Part shown: piece by piece, positions 24,609 through 34,439 of the stretch | Position numbering within the stretch: the stretch's first letter is position 1 | Layout of the letters: every line of letters starts with the position of its first letter | Source of the DNA: Croceibacterium atlanticum | GTDB taxonomy: Bacteria > Pseudomonadota > Alphaproteobacteria > Sphingomonadales > Sphingomonadaceae | Assembly (NCBI RefSeq): GCF_001008165.2 | Contig: NZ_CP011452.2 | Span: 1,302,001-1,366,000, forward strand | DNA: 64,000 nucleotides | Direction: 5' to 3' | Translations under genes and position numbers: made by a program | The notes under the pieces: generated by a model | The model's database searches: none | Told to the model about the DNA's origin: nothing | What the model saw: only the letters and a program-made list of their open reading frames with translations

Positions 24609-26009
24609 TCAGGCGGAAGGCGTCGCGTGCTCCGCGACATAGGCGGCCACGGCGTCATATTCGCCGGGCAGTTCGACAAGCCGCTCTTCCCGTTCGAACA
24701 GATCCCCGACGCGCGTGGGCAGCGACGGGCGAACGCCCGTTGCCCGCTCCACCGCATCGCGGAACTTGCCCGGATGCGCCGTTGCCAGCGTGACCACGGG
24801 AATGTCGCGGTCAAGCCCCGCTTCCCGCGCGGCGTGGAGGCCGATGGCAGTGTGCGGATCGATCATTTCGGCGCATTTGTCCCACGCCCAGGCCATGGCG
24901 CGCACCATTTCATTCGCATCGGCGCGGGCGCTGGTGAACATCGCCGCCGCTCCTTCGCGCTGGGCATTGGTGAGCTGCATCGCCTTGCTCTTTTCAAAGC
25001 CCCGCATCTGTTCCGCCAGGGCCGCCCCATCGCGCCCGCCGACATCGAACAGCAGCCGTTCGAAATTGGAACTGACCTGGATATCCATAGAAGGCGCCGC
25101 CGTGGGCGTCACCGTCCCGGTGGAATAATCGCCACTGGACAGGGCACGGTGCAGGATATCGTTCACATTGGTCGCCACGATCAGCCGTTCGATCGGCAAG
25201 CCCATGCGGGCGGCGACATAGCCGGCAAAGACATCGCCGAAATTACCCGTCGGCACGGCAAAGGCAACCTTGCGGGCCGGCGCGCCCAATTGCAGCGCGG
25301 CCGCGAAATAATAGACCACCTGCGCCATCAACCGCGCCCAATTGATCGAATTGACGGCACCGATGCGGAAACGGCCGGTCAGCTGCGTATCGCCGAACAT
25401 GCGCTTCACCATCGCCTGCGCATCGTCGAAACTGCCTTCGATGGCGATATTGTGCACATTGGGCGCCAGAACCGTGGTCATCTGCCGGCGCTGGACATCA
25501 CTGACCCGCCCCTTGGGGTGGAGCATGAAGATATCGATGTTTTCACGGCCTGCCACCGCGTCAATCGCGGCGGAGCCGGTATCGCCGCTGGTCGCGCCGA
25601 CAATGGTCAGCCGCTGATCGCGACGCGCCAGGAAGGTTTCGAACAGGCGGCCGAGCAATTGCAGCGCCACGTCCTTGAACGCCAGCGTCGGGCCGTGGAA
25701 CAGTTCCAGCAGCCAGTGCTGCTGGTCGAACTGCTTGAGCGGGGTCACCGCCTCATGCGCGAAGCGGCCATAGGCGCGCTTGCACAGATCGAACAGTTCC
25801 TCTTCCGTGAGGCTGTCGCCGACGAAGGGCATCATGATCTTCGTCGCCAGTTCCACATAGGACAGCCCGGCCATGGCCGCGATCTCGTCCGCTGAAAATT
25901 GCGGCCAGTCGCGCGGCACGTAAAGCCCGCCATCGGCGGCGAGACCGGTCAGGGTCACGCCTTCGAAATCCAGCGCCGGAGCGCTCCCCCTGGTGGATAT
26001 GTAGTCCAT
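24609..26009 (-). CDS. thrC: Threonine synthase
   Basis: PLP enzyme converting O-phosphohomoserine to threonine, 466 residues, the length of the class II (E. coli/yeast-like) form. The N-terminus MDYISTRGSAPALDFEGVTL is typical; the PLP Lys lies in FHGPTLAFKDVALQLLG (about residue 110), the phosphate-binding region includes GATSGDTGSAAID, and VPTGNFGDVFAGY follows. ATG 26009 is chosen; the frame upstream is short and not family-like. It ends the cox-surf1-thrC run on the minus strand, an arrangement common in sphingomonads. Confidence 0.96.
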   Translation of the reverse strand: MDYISTRGSAPALDFEGVTLTGLAADGGLYVPRDWPQFSADEIAAMAGLSYVELATKIMMPFVGDSLTEEELFDLCKRAYGRFAHEAVTPLKQFDQQHWLLELFHGPTLAFKDVALQLLGRLFETFLARRDQRLTIVGATSGDTGSAAIDAVAGRENIDIFMLHPKGRVSDVQRRQMTTVLAPNVHNIAIEGSFDDAQAMVKRMFGDTQLTGRFRIGAVNSINWARLMAQVVYYFAAALQLGAPARKVAFAVPTGNFGDVFAGYVAARMGLPIERLIVATNVNDILHRALSSGDYSTGTVTPTAAPSMDIQVSSNFERLLFDVGGRDGAALAEQMRGFEKSKAMQLTNAQREGAAAMFTSARADANEMVRAMAWAWDKCAEMIDPHTAIGLHAAREAGLDRDIPVVTLATAHPGKFRDAVERATGVRPSLPTRVGDLFEREERLVELPGEYDAVAAYVAEHATPSA

Positions 26010-26135
26010 AATGGGCGAGCGGTTAGCGGGGCCTGCGCCGCAGGGCAAGCAAGCCGACGGATGAGGTGAAGGTTTTGCTGCGCCGCGCCCTTCACACGCC
26101 GCGGAAATTCCCCCTTCCAGGCAGGCTCGCGGCTG

Positions 26136-26714
26136 TCAGCCGTCCTTCCGCCGGCGGCGAAGAGCCAGCAGATAGATCACCACCGCCGTCGCCGCGAAGA
26201 AGAACCACTGCACCGCATAGGACAAATGGTTGTTCGGCAGATCGTTCGGGTCGGGCCGGGCAAGCTGTTCCAGCCCGGCCTGTGCGGGCGCGGCCACCAG
26301 GCGCACACCCTCCCCCGCCGGTGAGACATAGCCCTGAACCGTGCCGCCTTCCCAATCGCGCGTTTCAACATCGCGCGCCCAGCCAAGGGCGACGACAGCC
26401 CTTTCGCCATCCGGAAGAATGCAGGTCGCCGTCTGCGCCCAGCCCGTTTCCCCGCTTTCGGAACGCCCGGCAATGGCATCGCGCGCGGTGACTTGTGTGC
26501 AATTGACCGAGGATCGGCGGTAAAGTGCCGCCTCATAGCCAGCGGGATCGCGCGGCCAGGCCACCGGATCGGAATCTTCCAGCGCGGTTTCATAACGCGA
26601 GAGGAGATCCGCCTTCCACCCGGCGCGGTTCATCTGCCAGATGCCAAGGGCGATCATGGTGGCAACTGCGGCGCCAACCACCAATGTCGCGAAGATGGGA
26701 AGCTTGCGTGTCAC
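26136..26714 (-). CDS. SURF1 family cytochrome c oxidase assembly protein
   Basis: Membrane protein assisting heme a insertion into oxidase subunit I. The 192-residue protein has two terminal membrane helices (residues ~5-25 and near the C-terminus, WFFFAATAVVIYLLALRRRR) flanking a periplasmic domain, as in SURF1. The family pattern GIWQMNRAGWK follows helix 1 and PNNHLSYAVQWFFF precedes helix 2. The start is GTG 26714, overlapping the DUF983 stop (GTGA), after a GGACGGACAAGA leader. It is shorter than mitochondrial SURF1 but fits alphaproteobacterial forms. Confidence 0.9.
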   Translation of the reverse strand: MTRKLPIFATLVVGAAVATMIALGIWQMNRAGWKADLLSRYETALEDSDPVAWPRDPAGYEAALYRRSSVNCTQVTARDAIAGRSESGETGWAQTATCILPDGERAVVALGWARDVETRDWEGGTVQGYVSPAGEGVRLVAAPAQAGLEQLARPDPNDLPNNHLSYAVQWFFFAATAVVIYLLALRRRRKDG

Positions 26715-27109
26715 TCTTGTCCGTCCGGCGGGCGGCGCGCTTCCACTGCGCCGCGTCGATATTCGATGATCAGCAGAGCGCCCTTCACCACGCGCAGGCC
26801 CAGAATCACCCCGGCTATGGTCAGCGGAACCCACAGGACCAGATGAACCCACAAGGGCGGCTCCACCGCGAGCTGCAGCCAGATCGCCAGCACGACCACG
26901 ATCGCACCGATGATCAGGGTGAGAAAGGCGGCTGGGCCATCCCCGACATTGAAGCTGGAATAATCGAGCCCGCAGGAACGGCAGCGCGGCGCGAATCGGA
27001 CAAAGCCTTCGAACATCGTCTTGCCGCCGCATCTGGGACACAGCCCAAACACGGAAGCCGCCGCCAGCGATGCTGGCCGCGGCTTCTCATGCGGTTCACT
27101 ATTGTTCAC
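26711..27109 (-). CDS. DUF983 membrane protein with zinc-ribbon motif
   Basis: A 132-residue protein of the DUF983 family, often found in cytochrome oxidase clusters. Two CxxC pairs, LCPRCGGKT and RCRSCGLDY, form a likely zinc ribbon before two membrane helices (AFLTLIIGAIVVVLAIWLQL and the following WVHLVLWVPLTIAGVILGL). GTG 27109, 4 bp after the ctaE stop, gives the usual N-terminus; an ATG at 27148 inside ctaE is less likely. Probably co-expressed with ctaE and surf1; precise role unknown. Confidence 0.85.
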   Translation of the reverse strand: MNNSEPHEKPRPASLAAASVFGLCPRCGGKTMFEGFVRFAPRCRSCGLDYSSFNVGDGPAAFLTLIIGAIVVVLAIWLQLAVEPPLWVHLVLWVPLTIAGVILGLRVVKGALLIIEYRRGAVEARRPPDGQE

Positions 27110-27113
27110 TGGC

Positions 27114-27935
27114 TCAGTGGTACTCGGCGCCCCAGCCGCCCCAGACATAGACGACGATGAAGAGGAACAGCCAGACCACGTCCACGAAGTGCCAGTACCA
27201 GGCGGCGGCTTCGAAACCGAAATGCGCTTTCGGAGTGAAATCGCCCACATAGGTGCGGCGCAGGCAGACGATCAGGAAGATCGTGCCGACGATGACATGG
27301 AAGCCGTGGAAGCCGGTCGCCATGTAGAAGGCGGAACTGTAGGTGTTGCCGCCGAAACCGAACGGCGCATGCATATATTCATAGGCCTGGATCGCGCTGA
27401 ACAGGATACCCAGCAGGATCGTGGCCCACAGGCCCTTCTTCAAACCTTCGCGATCGCCATGGATCAGCGAATGATGCGCCCAGGTCAATGTCGTGCCCGA
27501 ACAGAGCAGGATCATCGTGTTGAGCAGCGGCAGGGCGAAGGGATCCATCACGGCGTGAATGTCTTCCGGCGGCCAGATGCCCCCGATGACTTCGACCATG
27601 TCCGTCGGGAACAGGGCAAAGTCGAACCAGGCCCAGAACCAGCCGGCGAAGAACATCACTTCCGAAGCGATGAACAGGATCATGCCGTAGCGCATGTGCA
27701 ATTGCACGACTGGCGTATGGTCGCCAGCGCGGCCTTCCTGGATGATCTTGGAGAACCACCCGAAGAAGGTGGCGATCAGGCCGGCAATGCCGAGACCCAG
27801 GACAATATGCGCCGCCGCCATTTCGTGCATGAACAGCACCATGCCGGTGGTAAAGGTGAGCGCCGACATCGAAGCCACGAAGGGCCAGATATCGGGCTGC
27901 AGGATATGGTAATCGTGGTTCTTGGCGCCGGCCAT
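27114..27935 (-). CDS. ctaE: Cytochrome c oxidase subunit III
   Basis: Seven-helix subunit III of the aa3-type oxidase, 273 residues. It begins AGAKNHDYHILQPDIWPF and has the family stretches WFSKIIQEGRAGDHT, SEVMFFAGWFWAWF (with the conserved acidic residue of helix III) and GFHGFHVIVGTIFL; it ends with the typical WYWHFVDVVWLFLFIVVY helix. It lies in the order ctaG-ctaE-DUF983-surf1. Confidence 0.97.
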   Translation of the reverse strand: MAGAKNHDYHILQPDIWPFVASMSALTFTTGMVLFMHEMAAAHIVLGLGIAGLIATFFGWFSKIIQEGRAGDHTPVVQLHMRYGMILFIASEVMFFAGWFWAWFDFALFPTDMVEVIGGIWPPEDIHAVMDPFALPLLNTMILLCSGTTLTWAHHSLIHGDREGLKKGLWATILLGILFSAIQAYEYMHAPFGFGGNTYSSAFYMATGFHGFHVIVGTIFLIVCLRRTYVGDFTPKAHFGFEAAAWYWHFVDVVWLFLFIVVYVWGGWGAEYH

Positions 27936-27999
27936 TTGCTCTCGTCCTGATCCTTGTTTGCAGCTGCCCTTAATTCGGGGAAACGCGTTGGTCCAGTGG

Positions 28000-28572
28000 C
28001 TAGGAAGCGGGTCCCTCAGCCTCGTGGAAGGTGTAGCTCAGCGTGATCTGCTCCACATCCTTCATGTTCGGGTCGTCGAGCGCCTTGGGGTCCACGAAAT
28101 AGAGGACCGGCATATCGACTTCCTGACCCGGCTGAAGCGTCTGTTCAGTAAAGCAGAAACACTGGATCTTGTTGAAATAGGCGCCGGCCTGTTCCGGCTC
28201 CACATTGAAGGTCGCGCTGCCCGTAATCGGGCGCGAGGAATTATTGCGTGCAACGTAAACGGCCATGTCCCGCTGCCCGATCTGGACCGTGTCAGTCACC
28301 TGTTTCGGCTGGAAGGTCCAGGGCATCCCGCGTTCCAGATTCGCATCGAAACGGATCGACATGGTCCGGGCACCCGCGCTTTGCGCCAGGCGGGCGGCAA
28401 TGTCCGCATCGCTGGCCGTCGCGCGCTGAGTCGTGCCGGCAAAGCCCGTCACCTGGCAGAACAGGCGATATAGCGGCACGGCTGCGTAGCCGAGCCCGAG
28501 CATTCCCAGGGCGAGTAACAGGGCGAAAACGCCCACGCGGAGATTCTTGCTAGCGAGTGCGACCTGCGTCAT
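28000..28572 (-). CDS. ctaG: Cytochrome c oxidase assembly protein CtaG (Cox11)
   Basis: Copper chaperone delivering CuB to oxidase subunit I. A single N-terminal membrane helix (about residues 13-32) precedes a periplasmic immunoglobulin-like domain. The copper-binding CFCF motif is present in NKIQCFCFTEQ, and VPLYRLFCQVTGFAG contains the further conserved Cys. ATG 28572 overlaps the stop of the 42-residue gene upstream (ATGA). Length 190, typical. Confidence 0.96.
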   Translation of the reverse strand: MTQVALASKNLRVGVFALLLALGMLGLGYAAVPLYRLFCQVTGFAGTTQRATASDADIAARLAQSAGARTMSIRFDANLERGMPWTFQPKQVTDTVQIGQRDMAVYVARNNSSRPITGSATFNVEPEQAGAYFNKIQCFCFTEQTLQPGQEVDMPVLYFVDPKALDDPNMKDVEQITLSYTFHEAEGPAS

Positions 28573-28697
28573 TGCCCACCAATCCTTGCTATGGTGATGG
28601 CGTAAAACAGCACGACAAACCCGGCCAACACAAGGCCGAGGACGATATTGCGCCCTTTCCTTGCCCGCTTCAGACGATCTTCTTCTTCAGGTGTCAT
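28569..28697 (-). CDS. 42-residue single-helix protein between ctaB and ctaG
   Basis: A tiny gene, [16 protein letters not shown] then [19 protein letters not shown] and RIGGQ: a charged N-terminus and one membrane helix. Both ends are ATGA overlaps, with ctaB upstream and ctaG downstream, so it is almost certainly translated with them. Small proteins at this position (sometimes called CoxF-like) recur in alphaproteobacterial oxidase operons and are suspected assembly helpers; that role is inference here. Confidence 0.8.
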   Translation of the reverse strand: MTPEEEDRLKRARKGRNIVLGLVLAGFVVLFYAITIARIGGQ

Positions 28698-29614
28698 GCG
28701 AAAAGGCCCTGCCCGAGGATAAGCCGGTCGGCAACCAGCGCCGCGAACAGCGCAAAGAGATAAATGACCGAATAGCCGAATAATTTCTTCTCCGGCTTCA
28801 TCGCGTCGCCATCTTCGCTGCTGCGGAACGCAACCGGGATCGAAAGCGCGACGAATCCGCCTGAAAGCAATGCGGCAGCCACGCCGTAGAGCGCGCCGGT
28901 TCCGCCGATCCACCACGGCACCAGGCTGGTGACGAAGAGGATGAGGGAATAGGCAAGGATCTGACGGCGCGTTGCCGCTTCACCGGCAACCACAGGCATC
29001 ATCGGAATGCCGACCTTGGCGTAGTCCGTCTTGACGAACAGCGCGAGCGCCCAGAAATGCGGCGGCGTCCATACAAAGATGATCGCGAACAGCAGCAGCG
29101 GCATTGCGGTGATCTCGCCCGTCACGGCGATCCATCCGATCAGCGGCGGAAACGCCCCTGCCCCGCCCCCGATGACGATGTTCTGCGGCGTGCGCGGCTT
29201 CAGCCAGATCGTGTAGAGAACGGCGTAATAGACTATCGACAGCGCAAGGATGATCGCGGCCAGCCAATGCACGGCCACGCCCATGATTCCCACCGACGCC
29301 GCTGACAGTGCGATGCCGAAATCACGCGCGTCAGTGCGGGTCAGCTTGCCTTGCGGAAGCGGACGCTTTGCCGTGCGTTTCATCCCCGCATCGATATCGG
29401 CTTCCCACCACTGGTTAAGCGCGGCGGCCCCGCCTGCGCCCATGGCGATGCACAATATCGCGGTAAAACCGATCACCGGGTGGATATGCCCCGGCGCGGC
29501 GAGCAGACCGCACAGCCCCGTGAATACCACAAGGCTCATGACCCGCGGCTTGGTCAGCGCGAAAAAATCGCGCCATTCGGCGGGAAGCGGTTGCGTGGTC
29601 GGGGCGGCGGTCAA
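28694..29614 (-). CDS. ctaB: Protoheme IX farnesyltransferase (heme O synthase)
   Basis: UbiA-superfamily membrane enzyme adding a farnesyl group to heme b. The first Asp-rich motif is in [20 protein letters not shown], the second region in [14 protein letters not shown]; nine or so hydrophobic helices follow the family pattern. No ATG is available near the N-terminus. TTG 29614 has AGGA 7 nt upstream and is preferred over TTG 29620; either gives the typical ..[18 protein letters not shown]. About 306 residues. A terminator-like hairpin separates it from ctaD. Confidence 0.93.
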   Translation of the reverse strand: MTAAPTTQPLPAEWRDFFALTKPRVMSLVVFTGLCGLLAAPGHIHPVIGFTAILCIAMGAGGAAALNQWWEADIDAGMKRTAKRPLPQGKLTRTDARDFGIALSAASVGIMGVAVHWLAAIILALSIVYYAVLYTIWLKPRTPQNIVIGGGAGAFPPLIGWIAVTGEITAMPLLLFAIIFVWTPPHFWALALFVKTDYAKVGIPMMPVVAGEAATRRQILAYSLILFVTSLVPWWIGGTGALYGVAAALLSGGFVALSIPVAFRSSEDGDAMKPEKKLFGYSVIYLFALFAALVADRLILGQGLFA

Positions 29615-29665
29615 ACTCAAATCCTGATATTCCCAATAATGTCCGGCCTGGCGGACACTTCCTGC

Positions 29666-29697
29666 TAAAAGGGGCGCACCGTATCCGATGCGCCCCC
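29666..29697 (-). terminator. Terminator or attenuator between ctaD and ctaB
   Basis: On the minus strand, arms GGGGCGCA and TGCGCCCC (29671-29696; 10-nt loop) are followed by TTTTA. It lies 35 bp after ctaD and before ctaB, so it could end or reduce transcription into the assembly genes. Confidence 0.7.
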
Positions 29698-29731
29698 TCT
29701 TGCCTTGTACTGCCCGGCGGGGGCGGCCGCT

Positions 29732-31447
29732 TTACGCCTTGGCGGGAGCGGGCCCGATGTGATTGTCGGACGTGTGATGGTCCTCGATCACGGGCAGCGT
29801 TTCGAACTGGTGGAACGGCGGCGGGCTCGACAGCGACCATTCCAGCGTCGTCGCACCTTCACCCCAGTAGTTCGGAGCGGCCTTCTTGCCGGCCGTGAAG
29901 GCGTAGATCATGTTGACGAAGAAGATCACGATCGAGACAGCCATGATCTCGTAGCCGATCGTCGCGATCTCGTTCCAGTACTGGTAGGCCGGGGTATAGT
30001 CCGGATAGCGGCGCGGCATACCGTTCATCCCGAGGAAGTGCATCGGGAAGAAGATCAGGTTCACGCCCACGAAGAACACCCAGAACTGAATGTGCGACAG
30101 CAGTTCGGAATGCATCCGGCCGCTCATCTTCGGGAACCAGTAGTAGAAGCCGGCGAACAGGGCGAACACCGCACCGAGCGACAGCACATAGTGGAAGTGC
30201 GCCACCACGTAATAGGTGTCGTGCAGGTTGTCGTCCACGCCGCCATTGGCGAGCACGACGCCCGTCACGCCGCCAACCGTGAAGAGGAAGATGAAGCCAA
30301 GCGCCCAGACCAGCGGCGACTTGAATTCCATCGAACCACCCCACATCGTGGCGATCCAGCTGAAGATCTTGATGCCGGTGGGCACCGCGATGACCATGGT
30401 TGCGGCCGTGAAATACATCTTTGTGTTCACGTCCAGGCCGACCGTATACATGTGGTGCGCCCACACGATGAAGCCGACCACGCCGATCGCGACCATGGCG
30501 TAGGCCATGCCGAGATAACCGAAGACCGGCTTGCGCGAGAAGGTCGAGACGATCTGGCTGATGATGCCGAAGCCCGGCAGGATCATGATGTACACTTCAG
30601 GGTGCCCGAAGAACCAGAACAGGTGCTGATACAGGATCGGGTCACCGCCGCCGGCCGGATCGAAGAAGGTCGTGCCGAAATTGCGGTCCGTCAGCAGCAT
30701 GGTGATTGCAGCCGCCAGAACCGGCAGAGCGAGCAGGAGCAGGAACGCCGTCACCAGGATCGACCAGACGAACAGCGGCATCTTGTGAAGGGTCATGCCC
30801 GGCGCGCGCATGTTGAAGATCGTGGTGATGAAGTTGATCGCGCCCATGATGGAGGATGCACCGGCAAGGTGCAGCGCGAAGATGGCGAAGTCCACGGCCG
30901 GACCGGCGGAGCCGGAAGTCGAAAGCGGCGCGTAGACCGTCCAGCCAGTACCGGCACCCATGCCTGTACCGCCCGGAGCGAAGGTCGAAGCCATCAGGCT
31001 GCAGAAACCTGCAACAGTCAGCCAGAACGACACATTGTTCATGCGCGGGAAGGCCATATCCGGCGCGCCGATCATGATCGGAACGAACCAGTTGCCGAAG
31101 CCGCCGATCATCGCCGGCATGACAAGGAAGAAGACCATGATCATGCCGTGAGCGGTGATCAGGACGTTCCAGAGATGGAGCTGCTGGTCGAAATCGACCT
31201 CGCCGCCATTCAGCCACATCGCCACCGTGCCCAGCAGCTGGATGCCCGGTTCGCGCAATTCTTCGCGCATGATGCCCGAAATCGCGCCACCGATCACACC
31301 CGCGAAGATCGCGAAGATCAGGTAGAGCGTACCGATATCCTTGTGGTTCGTTGACATGAACCAGCGAGCGAAGAAGCCCGGCTTGTGATCGGCATCGTGA
31401 TGATGCTCGTCAGTATGGGCCTGAAAGGTGTCGGCGGTGGTAGCCAT
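29732..31447 (-). CDS. ctaD: Cytochrome c oxidase subunit I
   Basis: Catalytic heme a/a3-CuB subunit, 571 residues, twelve-helix heme-copper oxidase. The N-terminal extension is His-rich ([12 protein letters not shown]). Helix VI carries [16 protein letters not shown] with the cross-linked His-Tyr pair; [20 protein letters not shown] supplies two CuB His and the K-channel Thr/Tyr region; the heme ligands lie in [13 protein letters not shown]-channel residues such as NNVSFWL are present, so this is an A-type oxidase. It follows ctaC by about 40 bp. Confidence 0.98.
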   Translation of the reverse strand: MATTADTFQAHTDEHHHDADHKPGFFARWFMSTNHKDIGTLYLIFAIFAGVIGGAISGIMREELREPGIQLLGTVAMWLNGGEVDFDQQLHLWNVLITAHGMIMVFFLVMPAMIGGFGNWFVPIMIGAPDMAFPRMNNVSFWLTVAGFCSLMASTFAPGGTGMGAGTGWTVYAPLSTSGSAGPAVDFAIFALHLAGASSIMGAINFITTIFNMRAPGMTLHKMPLFVWSILVTAFLLLLALPVLAAAITMLLTDRNFGTTFFDPAGGGDPILYQHLFWFFGHPEVYIMILPGFGIISQIVSTFSRKPVFGYLGMAYAMVAIGVVGFIVWAHHMYTVGLDVNTKMYFTAATMVIAVPTGIKIFSWIATMWGGSMEFKSPLVWALGFIFLFTVGGVTGVVLANGGVDDNLHDTYYVVAHFHYVLSLGAVFALFAGFYYWFPKMSGRMHSELLSHIQFWVFFVGVNLIFFPMHFLGMNGMPRRYPDYTPAYQYWNEIATIGYEIMAVSIVIFFVNMIYAFTAGKKAAPNYWGEGATTLEWSLSSPPPFHQFETLPVIEDHHTSDNHIGPAPAKA

Positions 31448-31485
31448 TTTATGCGTTACCCTACTTCTATCGTGTTCGCGGCGGT

Positions 31486-32523
31486 TCAGACTTCGGTTTC
31501 CGGCGTGGCCAGCTCGGGCTCTTCACCCGCAGCCGGAGCACCCTCGATCGCGGAATCCGGCGCAATCAGCGGGGCAGAGGTCGATTCGGCACCGCCCTCG
31601 CCCCCGACGGTTCCGCCCTGCGAGCGGATCCAGGCTTCGAATTGCGGACGCGGAACCGCTTCCACGGCAATCGGCATGAAGCCATGGCGCGCGCCGCACA
31701 GTTCCGAGCACTGGCCGTAATAGATGCCCGGCTCTTCAACGTAGAACTCACGTTCGTTCAGGCGGCCCGGCACAGCGTCCAGCTTGAACCAGAGGCTCGG
31801 CACGGCGAAGGAGTGAATCACATCGGCACCGATGGTCTGCAGGCGGATCGGTTCACCCACGGGGACAACCATGCGGTTATCCACGGCCAGCTGCGGCGGC
31901 AGACCCTTATCGATCGCCTCGTCTTCCGGCATCATGTTCGAAATCACTTCGAACCCGCCATTATCGGGATAGGTGTAACCCCAATACCACTGATACCCGG
32001 TCACCTTGATCGTCAGCGCATCCTTGGGCGCGCTCTGATACTGGCGGGAGATCAGCGTGATCGACGGGACAGCGATCACCACCAGGATAAGCACCGGCAG
32101 GCCCGTCCACAGCACTTCGATGAGAGTGTTGTGACTCGTCTTGGAAGGAACCGGATTCGCGCGGCGGTTGTAACGCGCGACAACGACCAGCAGCAAAATC
32201 AGCACCAGCAGGGAAATCGCCGCAATCAGCGGCAGCAGAACAGCGTCATGCATCCAAAGGGCATATTCGCCATTGGGCGAATATTGCTTCTGGAAGGTCA
32301 GGGCGCCCGGTTCCGGCTGACCCTTGATCATGTCTGGGCCGAGCGGCGTGTAGGCCGCATCAGCCGATTCCGCAGAGGCGGCAGATTCGGCCACTGCATC
32401 CGCACCAGCTTCCGCCGGCGCTTCCTGCGCGAAAGCCGCCTGCGGCATCGCCAGCATCGCGAATATCGCAAGGATGAACGAGAAGATATGCATCCGCTTG
32501 CGGGCGTGATCGCCGATTTTCAT
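31486..32523 (-). CDS. ctaC: Cytochrome c oxidase subunit II
   Basis: Two-helix subunit with the periplasmic CuA domain, 345 residues. A signal peptide (..[18 protein letters not shown]) is followed by an acidic Ala/Glu-rich segment, two membrane helices (about 95-120 and 135-160) and a cupredoxin domain. CuA ligands are visible: [11 protein letters not shown], and [12 protein letters not shown] with both Cys, Glu, His and Met. The extra C-terminal tail is Glu/Pro/Ala-rich. First gene of the oxidase operon, divergent from pyrE with about 200 bp between. Confidence 0.98.
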   Translation of the reverse strand: MKIGDHARKRMHIFSFILAIFAMLAMPQAAFAQEAPAEAGADAVAESAASAESADAAYTPLGPDMIKGQPEPGALTFQKQYSPNGEYALWMHDAVLLPLIAAISLLVLILLLVVVARYNRRANPVPSKTSHNTLIEVLWTGLPVLILVVIAVPSITLISRQYQSAPKDALTIKVTGYQWYWGYTYPDNGGFEVISNMMPEDEAIDKGLPPQLAVDNRMVVPVGEPIRLQTIGADVIHSFAVPSLWFKLDAVPGRLNEREFYVEEPGIYYGQCSELCGARHGFMPIAVEAVPRPQFEAWIRSQGGTVGGEGGAESTSAPLIAPDSAIEGAPAAGEEPELATPETEV

Positions 32524-32722
32524 CGTTTCTAACGCTTTCCGTTCTTATGTTTGGGGCGCCCCCGCGGGCCCGGAAGGCCCGGGAAGGGCCCTGATTGGCC
32601 GCGCCTATACGCCCGCTTGCCGCATGCCTCAAGCGCTTCTAGGGAGAAATTTCGACAGGCAAGTGACGCAGGCGCTCCGCCGCGGCTCGCAGGCAGGGTG
32701 TTGTGAAAGGCTTTCCCCCGAG

Positions 32723-33304
32723 ATGACAGAAGAAGAGGTTCTCACCGAATTCCGCGCAAGCGGCGCCTTGCTGGAAGGGCATTTCAAACTTTCTTCCGGC
32801 CGCCACAGCGCACATTATCTGCAATGCGCATTGGTTCTGATGAATGCGGAACGCGCCGGCCGTCTGGCCCGCGCCCTGGTGCAGACCCTGCCGCGCGACT
32901 TGCGCAATTCCATCGACAAGGTGGTATCCCCGGCGATGGGCGGCCTTATAATAGGGCACGAAGTCGGCCGTGCGCTCGACAAGGATGCGATCTTCCTTGA
33001 ACGGCCCAACGGCACTTTCGAACTGCGCCGCGGGTTCACCCTGAAGGAAGGCGAAAAAGTGCTGATGGTGGAAGATGTGGTGACCACCGGCCTTTCCAGC
33101 CGTGAGGCAATCACCGCCGTGCACGATGCCGGCGCCAGGGTCGTAGCCGAAGCCGCGCTGGTCGATCGGTCCGCGGGCGAGGCGCAGCTGGGCGTGCCCT
33201 TCTATCCGCTCGTATCGCTCAATTTCCCGACCTATGCGGAAGACGAGCTTCCGCCTGAACTGGCCGAAAAACCGCTCGAAAAGCCGGGGAGCCGCAAGAA
33301 GTGA
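32723..33304 (+). CDS. pyrE: Orotate phosphoribosyltransferase
   Basis: Transfers phosphoribose from PRPP to orotate, giving OMP. The PRPP-binding motif is VLMVEDVVTTGLSSREA (about residues 113-129); the N-terminal GHFKLSSGRHSAHYLQCA and the SPAMGGLIIGHEVGRAL stretch are typical. 193 residues from ATG 32723; the frame extends upstream to 32624 without family-like sequence. The stop overlaps the pdxJ GTG (GTGA). First gene of pyrE-pdxJ-acpS-lepB. Confidence 0.96.
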   Translation: MTEEEVLTEFRASGALLEGHFKLSSGRHSAHYLQCALVLMNAERAGRLARALVQTLPRDLRNSIDKVVSPAMGGLIIGHEVGRALDKDAIFLERPNGTFELRRGFTLKEGEKVLMVEDVVTTGLSSREAITAVHDAGARVVAEAALVDRSAGEAQLGVPFYPLVSLNFPTYAEDELPPELAEKPLEKPGSRKK

Positions 33305-34041
33305 GCCTTGCGCCGCCCCGGAAATTGCGGCTCGGCGTGAATATCGATCACGTCGCGACCATCAGGAATGCGCGCGGCGGCGATCATCCCGATCCCGTGC
33401 GCGCGGCTGAAATCGTGGCATCGGTTGGTGGCGACGGAATCACGGCCCATCTGCGGGAGGACCGGCGCCATATTCGCGATGCCGACCTGAAGCGAATCCA
33501 GGACGCCACCGATCTGCCGCTCAACCTGGAAATGGCGGCGACAGACGAAATGCTCGAGATCGCCCTCGCCCATCGTCCGCACGCGGCCTGCATCGTGCCG
33601 GAAAAGCGCGAGGAAGTGACGACGGAAGGCGGGCTGGACGCGGCGGGTATGCACAACCGCCTGCAACCTTTCGTCTCGCGCCTGCTGGATGCCGGAATAC
33701 GGGTCAGCCTGTTCATCGCGCCGGAGGAACGCCAGCTGGAGGCCGCCATGCGGCTGGGCGCGCCGGTGGTCGAATTCCATACCGGCGAATATGCCCATGC
33801 AGATGGCGAGGAACTGGCCGTTCAGCTCAAGCGTGTAGCGGATATGTCCGCCCTCGCCGCCAAGAACGGGATCGAACCACATGCGGGCCACGGCCTGACA
33901 TATGAGAATGTGCAGCCGATTGCCGCGATTCCGCAATTGGCGGAACTCAATATCGGCCATTACCTCGTCGGGGAGGCCGTATTTGTCGGCCTGGAAGCGG
34001 CGGTAAGGCGAATGCGCGATCTGATGGATGCCGCCCGGTGA
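33301..34041 (+). CDS. pdxJ: Pyridoxine 5'-phosphate synthase
   Basis: TIM-barrel enzyme condensing 1-deoxyxylulose 5-phosphate with 3-amino-2-oxopropyl phosphate in the DXP-dependent PLP pathway. Motifs are [17 protein letters not shown] at the N-terminus, [12 protein letters not shown], a Glu at [12 protein letters not shown] and the late [11 protein letters not shown]. 246 residues. GTG start at 33301 overlaps pyrE (GTGA); its stop overlaps the acpS GTG. The arrangement pdxJ-acpS-lepB is widespread in Proteobacteria. Confidence 0.97.
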   Translation: MSLAPPRKLRLGVNIDHVATIRNARGGDHPDPVRAAEIVASVGGDGITAHLREDRRHIRDADLKRIQDATDLPLNLEMAATDEMLEIALAHRPHAACIVPEKREEVTTEGGLDAAGMHNRLQPFVSRLLDAGIRVSLFIAPEERQLEAAMRLGAPVVEFHTGEYAHADGEELAVQLKRVADMSALAAKNGIEPHAGHGLTYENVQPIAAIPQLAELNIGHYLVGEAVFVGLEAAVRRMRDLMDAAR

Positions 34042-34439
34042 TCATCGGCCTGGGATCCGATCTCTGTAATATAGAGCGCATCCAGGCTTCGCTGGAACGC
34101 TGGGGCGAAAAGTTCGAGCGGCGCTGCTTCACGGAAATCGAGCAGGCGAAGGCGCAGAAGCGCGTGCTGACCCGCGCCGGCACTTATGCCAAGAGATTCG
34201 CCGCCAAGGAGGCTTTTTCGAAAGCGGTCGGCACGGGTTTCAAACGCGGCGTCTTTCACAAGGATATCGGCGTGGTAAACGCCCCCTCGGGCGCCCCGAC
34301 GCTGCATCTGACGGGGGGCGCCGCCTTGCGCCTTGCGGAACTCATGCCCGAAGGCCATGAGGCGCTCATACATCTTACCCTGACAGACGATCACCCTTGG
34401 GCGCAGGCCTTCGTCGTTATCGAGGCCCGGCCCTTATGA
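34038..34439 (+). CDS. acpS: Holo-[acyl-carrier-protein] synthase
   Basis: Transfers the 4'-phosphopantetheine arm from CoA to apo-ACP. Family motifs: [14 protein letters not shown] with the Mg-binding Asp, and [16 protein letters not shown]. 133 residues. Start GTG 34038 overlaps the pdxJ stop (GTGA) and its own stop overlaps lepB (ATGA), so translation is coupled through three genes. Confidence 0.96.
   Translation: MIIGLGSDLCNIERIQASLERWGEKFERRCFTEIEQAKAQKRVLTRAGTYAKRFAAKEAFSKAVGTGFKRGVFHKDIGVVNAPSGAPTLHLTGGAALRLAELMPEGHEALIHLTLTDDHPWAQAFVVIEARPL

Noticed and set aside
24603-25895. 430-residue plus-strand ORF opposite thrC
   Set aside because: High-G+C shadow of thrC in the complementary frame; composition is His/Arg/Gly-rich with no domain.
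29705-31354. 549-residue plus-strand ORF opposite ctaD
   Set aside because: Shadow of ctaD; rich in charged and His residues with no hydrophobic core or motif.
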